Shown here piece after piece: positions 59,295 to 64,000 of a stretch of DNA of 64,000 bases (positions are counted from its first letter, which is position 1; each line of letters opens with the position of its first letter). The translations under genes were made by a program, and so were the position numbers. Below the pieces are notes generated by a model, which ran no database searches, was not told the origin of the DNA, and saw only the letters and a list, made by a program, of their open reading frames with translations. Source of the stretch: Ruminococcus flavefaciens ATCC 19208 (GTDB lineage Bacteria > Bacillota > Clostridia > Oscillospirales > Ruminococcaceae); the NCBI RefSeq assembly GCF_000518765.1, contig NZ_KI912490.1, positions 1-64,000 on the forward strand, given 5' to 3'.

Positions 59295-60149
59295 TTATCC
59301 CTTTACACCGCCAAGTGCAACACCTGCGATGATATGCTTTGAAAGTGCAAAGTATACAACGAGGAGAGGGATTACTGTGAGAAGAAGTCCAAGATATACA
59401 GCACCCATTTCTGTCTTATATGAGTCACCGTTAAGGAGACTTACCATCATAGGCATTGTATACTTTTCCTTATCCGTGAGAAGTACCTGTGGCAGGAACA
59501 GCTGGTTCCATGTACCAACGAAGGTAAATATAGCCTGTGTAGCCATAGCAGGCTTCATCATCGGAAGAACTATCTGGTTGAAGATCCTGAATTCACCTGC
59601 GCCGTCAATTCTTGCTGACTGAAGAATTTCCATAGGAAGTGAAGGGATCATGTACTGCCTCATAAAGAACACTGTGGTAGGTGCTGCAATAGAAGGAAGT
59701 ATCAGTGGGAGATAGCTATTGAGCCAGCCTGCGCTGTGCATGAACTGATAGAAACCGATAGATGTTACCTGTGCAGGTATCATAAGTACTGCCATGATAA
59801 CTGTAAAGAACGGTTTTCTGAGTCTCCAGTCATATGCAACAAGTGCAAATGCTGTCATTGTTGAGAAATAGATATTACATAATGTAGCACCACATGAGAT
59901 TATGAGCGAGTTTTTGAAGCCAAGGAACGGCTTGAAGTCTCTGCCCGCAAAGCACGCATAGTTCTTCATCAGATACTTTGAAGGTATCAGTGACAAAGCG
60001 TGGCTCTGGATCTGCGGAGTGCTTCTGGTAGCGTTAACTATCATTATGATAAAGGGCAAAAGGCTGAGTACAGTAAGGAGTGCACAGAATGTGTAAGCTG
60101 AAGCCTTAAACGCAATTGACTTGGGATTTGTACGTGTTACAGACGCCAT
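59295..60149 (-). CDS. Sugar ABC transporter permease, MalG type
   Basis: The second inner-membrane subunit of a CUT1 importer. It has 284 residues and six helices; the EAA loop reads QSARIDGAGEFRIFNQIVLPMMKP, which docks the ATPase. It overlaps the upstream permease by 13 bases with GGGAGGAG before the ATG. No ATPase gene is in the operon, which is common in Gram-positive CUT1 systems that share an MsmK-like ATPase encoded elsewhere. Confidence 0.93.
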   Translation of the reverse strand: MASVTRTNPKSIAFKASAYTFCALLTVLSLLPFIIMIVNATRSTPQIQSHALSLIPSKYLMKNYACFAGRDFKPFLGFKNSLIISCGATLCNIYFSTMTAFALVAYDWRLRKPFFTVIMAVLMIPAQVTSIGFYQFMHSAGWLNSYLPLILPSIAAPTTVFFMRQYMIPSLPMEILQSARIDGAGEFRIFNQIVLPMMKPAMATQAIFTFVGTWNQLFLPQVLLTDKEKYTMPMMVSLLNGDSYKTEMGAVYLGLLLTVIPLLVVYFALSKHIIAGVALGGVKG

Positions 60150-61129
60150 TCGTTTACTCCTCCCTTCGCAACCATTCTGGCCTCTTTCTTTGCTTTCTTA
60201 ACCTGCTTGTTGAGCTTGATCTCGTCCTTATCACGCATCAGATAGAACAATACTGCCGAGCAGATAACAATTACAAGCCACATGATCATACTTGCAGCAG
60301 CCGCTCTGTTATAGATATAACTTCCTGCAAATGCCTGGTTATAAATGAATACACTCGTTGTAAGGGTTGCACTGTCAGGACCACCGTTAAGGAATACCTT
60401 AGGTATATCGTACATATTCAAACCACCTACAAGGCTTGTAACAAGTGTATACAGTAAAACTGTCTTTAAGTTAGGTATCGTAATACGGAAGAAGGTCTGA
60501 ACACCGTTCGCTCCGTCGATCTCTGCTGCTTCGTAAATGTCGGGGCTTATACCGAGTACGCCCGAAACAAGTACGATCATAGTATTTCCGTACCAAGTCC
60601 AGAACTGGATAAATGCAACAATAAGTCTTGATGCGGTACGGCTGTTAGTGAAGAAATATTCAGAATCCAGAAGGCCTGATGATACGAGAATATCGTTGAC
60701 AGGTCCCTTTGGGTAGCTGAAGATAGCCTTAAACAGAATCGCAACTGTTGCAGCTGTAATGATGTTCGGCATGTAGAAAACTACTTTAAAAAAGCCTTTT
60801 CCTTTTATCTCATTGCTGTGCGAGGTAAACCATGCAGTCAGCAGGAGTGCGATTGTGATCTGCGGGATAAAGTTCATTACCCAGATCATGATTGTATTTT
60901 TTAGAGATGTTTTAAAGGATTCATTCTCTAATACTGATTTAAAGTTCTGGAAGATATCTTCCTTGAGGAAATGGTAATTTTCCTGAATAAGACCTTTACG
61001 ATCAGTAAAACCGAGGGTCGCTGTAAATATGGTAGGATACAGCGTAAAAATCAAAAATGCAACAACAAAAGGAATACTAAAGAGATATCCGTATTTTGAA
61101 TAACTAATACCCTTGAGCTTCGTTTTCAA
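60137..61129 (-). CDS. Sugar ABC transporter permease, MalF type
   Basis: A 330-residue membrane protein with the EAA motif YEAAEIDGANGVQTFFRITIPNL and a Lys/Arg-rich C terminus. The start codon is TTG, nine bases after AAAGGAGG. A strong intercistronic hairpin (61152-61187) separates it from the binding-protein gene. Confidence 0.92.
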   Translation of the reverse strand: MKTKLKGISYSKYGYLFSIPFVVAFLIFTLYPTIFTATLGFTDRKGLIQENYHFLKEDIFQNFKSVLENESFKTSLKNTIMIWVMNFIPQITIALLLTAWFTSHSNEIKGKGFFKVVFYMPNIITAATVAILFKAIFSYPKGPVNDILVSSGLLDSEYFFTNSRTASRLIVAFIQFWTWYGNTMIVLVSGVLGISPDIYEAAEIDGANGVQTFFRITIPNLKTVLLYTLVTSLVGGLNMYDIPKVFLNGGPDSATLTTSVFIYNQAFAGSYIYNRAAAASMIMWLVIVICSAVLFYLMRDKDEIKLNKQVKKAKKEARMVAKGGVNEWRL

Positions 61130-61151
61130 AGCCGCAAACCTCCTTTTTATT

Positions 61152-61187
61152 TATAAGCAGTACCGCCGCAGAGCGGTACTGCTTATA
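61152..61187 (-). promoter_or_regulatory. 15-bp intercistronic stem-loop
   Basis: A perfect 15-bp stem TATAAGCAGTACCGC/GCGGTACTGCTTATA with loop CGCAGA, between the binding-protein stop and the permease start. On the minus strand it is followed by AATAAAAAGGAGG, not a T run. It therefore probably protects the upstream mRNA 3' end or lowers downstream expression rather than ending transcription. Confidence 0.78.
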
Positions 61188-61196
61188 GGGGAAATA

Positions 61197-62597
61197 TTAG
61201 TTTACTTTAATGTCAAATGTATCGCCGATAGCCTGCTTGAAGTCCTTGATAGCTGCATCTCTTGACTTAGCGCCGCCTGTGTACTGACGAACCTGATCAC
61301 GCCACTGGCTGTTGATACCCTCATCGAACTGAGTGAGGTTATCGCCCTTAGCAAACTCGTTAGCCTTCTGGAATACATCGAACATATTCTGTCCGCCGAG
61401 GATGTCAACCTTTCCGTCTGACTTGGACATAACAACATTTGAAGCTACGCAGTCCTTAGTCGGGTTAGAAGGATCGAATGTTCCGTTAGCCCACATATAC
61501 TGGAGACCGCTCTCAGATGTATCAAGTGTGATCCACTCGATGATCTTACCAACAGCTTCCTTGTTCTTGGAATTCTTGTTAGCGATTACCCAAGTACCGC
61601 CCCAGAAGAAGCCTACAGGTGACTGGCAAACTGCCCAGTCGCCGTATGTTCCTTCGCCGATCTTTGTACCGCCGCAGTTATCCTTGAGTGAGTAGTTGAT
61701 GAGCCAAGCAGGACCGAAGAAACCGAGAACAGGCTTCTCACCCTCGCCCTTCATATCAGCGAACCAGCCGTCTGTCCAGTCCTGAGTATCGTTGTGGTAT
61801 CCGTTATCCTTGAGCTCCTTAGAAAGATCGAGGAAAGCTTCACGCTTAGGATCGATATTGAGCTCGCCGTTAACAACCCAACCTGTATCTGAGCTGTTCT
61901 CAACTGCATGCCAGAGATCACCGTCACCTGAGATGATAGCGATATTCTTCTTCTTAAGGTCGTCAGCGCACTTGAAGAACTGATCCCAGTCGCCTGAACC
62001 TGCACCGATCTGCTTCTCAACTTCAGCAACATCGTCTGTACCGAATGCAGCCTCAGCTACAGAACGTCTGTAGATGAATGCACCACCTGTAGCCTGATAT
62101 CCAAGACCTACTACCTTACCGTCATTGTTTCTGCCGATCTCTACTGAGTAAGGAGCGATCTCAGCTTCGTTGATCTTGTTCTCAACATCAATGCCGAGTT
62201 CCTCATATGGGCAAGCAAAGCTTGAAGCATCGCCCTTTGTATACTTAAGAACGAAAGCTGCCTCTGCACAGTAGAAGTCAGGAGCATCTTCTCCGCCGCC
62301 TGCGAGAGCCTGGTCAAGAGCCGGCTGGAACTGTCCGTCTGTTGTAGGGATTTCTGTAACCTTTAATTCGTACTTTTCTGCGAAATCAGGATGTGTTTCA
62401 AAGTACTTCTCACACATCTGCTTAACTTCCTTAGTGAAAGTCATAAGCTTGAGGACTGTCTTGCCCTCCTTGGTTGTTGCTCCACCACCGCTGGAGCCGT
62501 CTGAGCCTTCTTCACTCTTGCTTCCGCAGCCTGTCATAGCTGTTGTAGCGAGAAGGGCTAACGCTGAGATGACCGATAATAATCTTGCTTTTTTCAT
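61197..62597 (-). CDS. Sugar-binding lipoprotein of a CUT1 ABC transporter
   Basis: An extracellular solute-binding protein of 466 residues. The signal peptide ends in a lipobox TTAMTGCGSKS (lipidated Cys near residue 24), followed by a Gly/Ser-rich tether and a family-1-type binding fold. The start is the ATG of MKKARLLSV with GGAGG eight bases upstream. Its position between xylA and the permeases suggests xylose, xylo-oligosaccharides or a related plant sugar; the ligand is inferred, not shown. Confidence 0.92.
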   Translation of the reverse strand: MKKARLLSVISALALLATTAMTGCGSKSEEGSDGSSGGGATTKEGKTVLKLMTFTKEVKQMCEKYFETHPDFAEKYELKVTEIPTTDGQFQPALDQALAGGGEDAPDFYCAEAAFVLKYTKGDASSFACPYEELGIDVENKINEAEIAPYSVEIGRNNDGKVVGLGYQATGGAFIYRRSVAEAAFGTDDVAEVEKQIGAGSGDWDQFFKCADDLKKKNIAIISGDGDLWHAVENSSDTGWVVNGELNIDPKREAFLDLSKELKDNGYHNDTQDWTDGWFADMKGEGEKPVLGFFGPAWLINYSLKDNCGGTKIGEGTYGDWAVCQSPVGFFWGGTWVIANKNSKNKEAVGKIIEWITLDTSESGLQYMWANGTFDPSNPTKDCVASNVVMSKSDGKVDILGGQNMFDVFQKANEFAKGDNLTQFDEGINSQWRDQVRQYTGGAKSRDAAIKDFKQAIGDTFDIKVN

Positions 62598-62640
62598 TTT
62601 CTTGACCTCCAAATAAAAAAATGTTTATATTGTTCAGTCC

Positions 62641-63954
62641 TTACAGACTGAAAAGAACGTTATTTACGATTGACTCGAGCATTTCCTGTCTGCCGCTTGA
62701 AAGTGAAGCAGTAACCTCACCCTTTTCAAGAGCATACTTTTCAAGTGATGCGAAATCAGCCTTGCCTGCGATGATGTCAGCGCCGATTCCACTTGTCCAT
62801 GAAGAATATCTGTCCTCAGTGAACTTGTCGATACGACCGTCTTCGATGAGCTTGAGAGCTGCTCTGAAGCCGAGTGCGAATGCGTCCATACCTGCGATGT
62901 AGCTGTAGAAGATATCCTCAGGTGTGAAGCTGCCTCTTCTTGCCTTAGCGTCAAAGTTGAGACCGCCGTTTGTGAAGCCGCCTGCCTTGATAACTTCGTA
63001 CATACACATTGTTGTATCATAGATGTTTGTCGGGAACTGGTCTGTATCCCATCCGAGAAGCGGATCACCCTGGTTAGCGTCGATAGAACCGAATACACCG
63101 TTGTCTCTTGATACACGGAGCTCATGCTGGAATGTGTGCTGAGCAAGTGTAGCGTGGTTAGCTTCGATGTTCATCTTGAAGTCCTTGTCGAGACCGTACT
63201 TTCTGAGGAAGCCCAGAACAGTAGCTGTATCAAAGTCATACTGGTGCTTTGTAGGCTCCTTTGGCTTTGGCTCGATGTAGAAATCACCTGTGAAGCCGAT
63301 TGAACGTCCATACTCAACTGCCATCTTCATGAGACGAGCCATATTGTCGAGCTCAAGACCCATATTTGTATTGAGAAGAGTCTCATAACCTTCACGGCCG
63401 CCCCAGAATACATATCCGTTACCGCCGAGCTTTACTGTTGACTCGATAGCCTTCTTTATCTGTGCTGCTGAGAATGCGAATACATCAGCTGATGGTGAAG
63501 TACCTGCACCGTGCATGAATCTTGGGTGATCGAAGCACTTAGCTGTACCCCAGAGACACTTCTTGTCGCCCATAACAGACTTCATATAATCTGTTACGAT
63601 GTCGAGCTGAGCATTTGTCTCCTTTAAGCTGCCGTACTCAGGAGAAAGGTCACGATCGTGGAAGCAGTAGTAATCAATGGAAAGCTTATCCATGATCTCC
63701 TTAGCTGCGTCTACCTTAGCCTTAGCTCTTGAAGCAGGATCAGTCTGACCCCATGTCTTGTCTGTTGTGCCGCAGCCGAACATATCTGTTCCGTCGCCGC
63801 CCATTGTGTGCCACCATGAAAGAGCAAACTTGAGGTGGTCACGCATCTTCTTGCCATTGATGATCTCATCGGGATTGTAGTACTTGAATGAGAGTGGATC
63901 TGTGCTGTCCTTGCCCTTATACTCGATCTTACCGATATTCTTGAAAAATTCCAT
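62641..63954 (-). CDS. xylA: Xylose isomerase
   Basis: It converts D-xylose to D-xylulose in the cytoplasm. The 437-residue length marks the class II group of Bacillota and Bacteroidota. Motifs are [35 protein letters not shown] (metal-binding Glu and catalytic Lys), [18 protein letters not shown] and GSIDANQGD. The codon use is strongly biased toward a preferred set. GGAGG precedes the ATG. It is the first gene visible of the leftward operon; its promoter lies beyond the edge. Confidence 0.96.
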   Translation of the reverse strand: MEFFKNIGKIEYKGKDSTDPLSFKYYNPDEIINGKKMRDHLKFALSWWHTMGGDGTDMFGCGTTDKTWGQTDPASRAKAKVDAAKEIMDKLSIDYYCFHDRDLSPEYGSLKETNAQLDIVTDYMKSVMGDKKCLWGTAKCFDHPRFMHGAGTSPSADVFAFSAAQIKKAIESTVKLGGNGYVFWGGREGYETLLNTNMGLELDNMARLMKMAVEYGRSIGFTGDFYIEPKPKEPTKHQYDFDTATVLGFLRKYGLDKDFKMNIEANHATLAQHTFQHELRVSRDNGVFGSIDANQGDPLLGWDTDQFPTNIYDTTMCMYEVIKAGGFTNGGLNFDAKARRGSFTPEDIFYSYIAGMDAFALGFRAALKLIEDGRIDKFTEDRYSSWTSGIGADIIAGKADFASLEKYALEKGEVTASLSSGRQEMLESIVNNVLFSL

Positions 63955-64000
63955 TTTTATCCTCCATTAGACATTTATTTTCAGAGTAGTGCATTTCTTT

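Overview
The window looks like chromosome of a Gram-positive anaerobe of the Ruminococcaceae/Oscillospiraceae, most like the genus Ruminococcus. The evidence is a glgB-glgC-glgD-glgA glycogen operon with the Bacillota-type GlgD partner, a secreted GH9 cellulase, xylose isomerase next to a CUT1 sugar ABC transporter, the oxygen-independent (cbi) corrinoid pathway, SpoIIE, Thr-rich surface-protein linkers, strong GGAGG ribosome-binding sites and TTGACA-17-TATAAT promoters. The species cannot be fixed from sequence alone.

Layout. 1-344: two tandem consensus promoters firing leftward off the edge, typical of an rRNA operon. 345-6237 (-): glycogen operon. 6473-8704 (-): spoIIE with Spo0A-box-like sites upstream. 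9008-25122 (-): a run of 17 corrinoid genes (cbiL-D-F-G-H-J-ET-A, cobT-U-S, cobU-like, cobC, cbiB, cobD, cbiP, cbiC), almost all with overlapping stop and start codons, preceded by ksgA and an 87-residue ORF. 25236-29843 (-): two flavoproteins, a metallophosphoesterase and an MscS channel. 30061-31062 (+): tRNA-Arg(CCT) and a Nudix protein. 31332-34891 (-): a membrane-anchored repeat protein and a membrane-anchored GH9 cellulase. 35185-37342 (+): guanylate-kinase-like protein and a soluble sugar-nucleotide 4,6-dehydratase.

37588-43796 (+) is the most interesting region. A consensus promoter and a cobalamin riboswitch precede five overlapping genes: two cell-surface proteins with transcobalamin/intrinsic-factor-like domains (one DUF4430-like with an EF-hand-like loop and wall-sorting-like tail; one with an alpha/alpha toroid, a two-helix membrane hairpin and a DUF4430 domain), EcfT, a fused double EcfA ATPase and an ECF S component. 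I infer a corrinoid capture-and-import system in a genome that also synthesises corrinoids.

44054-46383 (+): two small secreted proteins sharing promoter, 5' hairpin and signal peptide but with unrelated mature parts, then pta. 46384-53315 is repeat-rich and holds an ECF sigma/anti-sigma pair, a truncated AlbA_2 protein, a Crp/Fnr regulator, ligA and a gene fragment. 53316-59128 (-): Gfo/Idh/MocA oxidoreductase, TrmH methyltransferase, and an fhs-tsaE-tsaB-rpiB-upp operon. 59295-63954 (-): xylA, sugar-binding lipoprotein and two permeases.

Dispersed short palindromes with different stems but a common CCCCTACA edge occur in many intergenic gaps. No insertion sequence, prophage or CRISPR array was seen.
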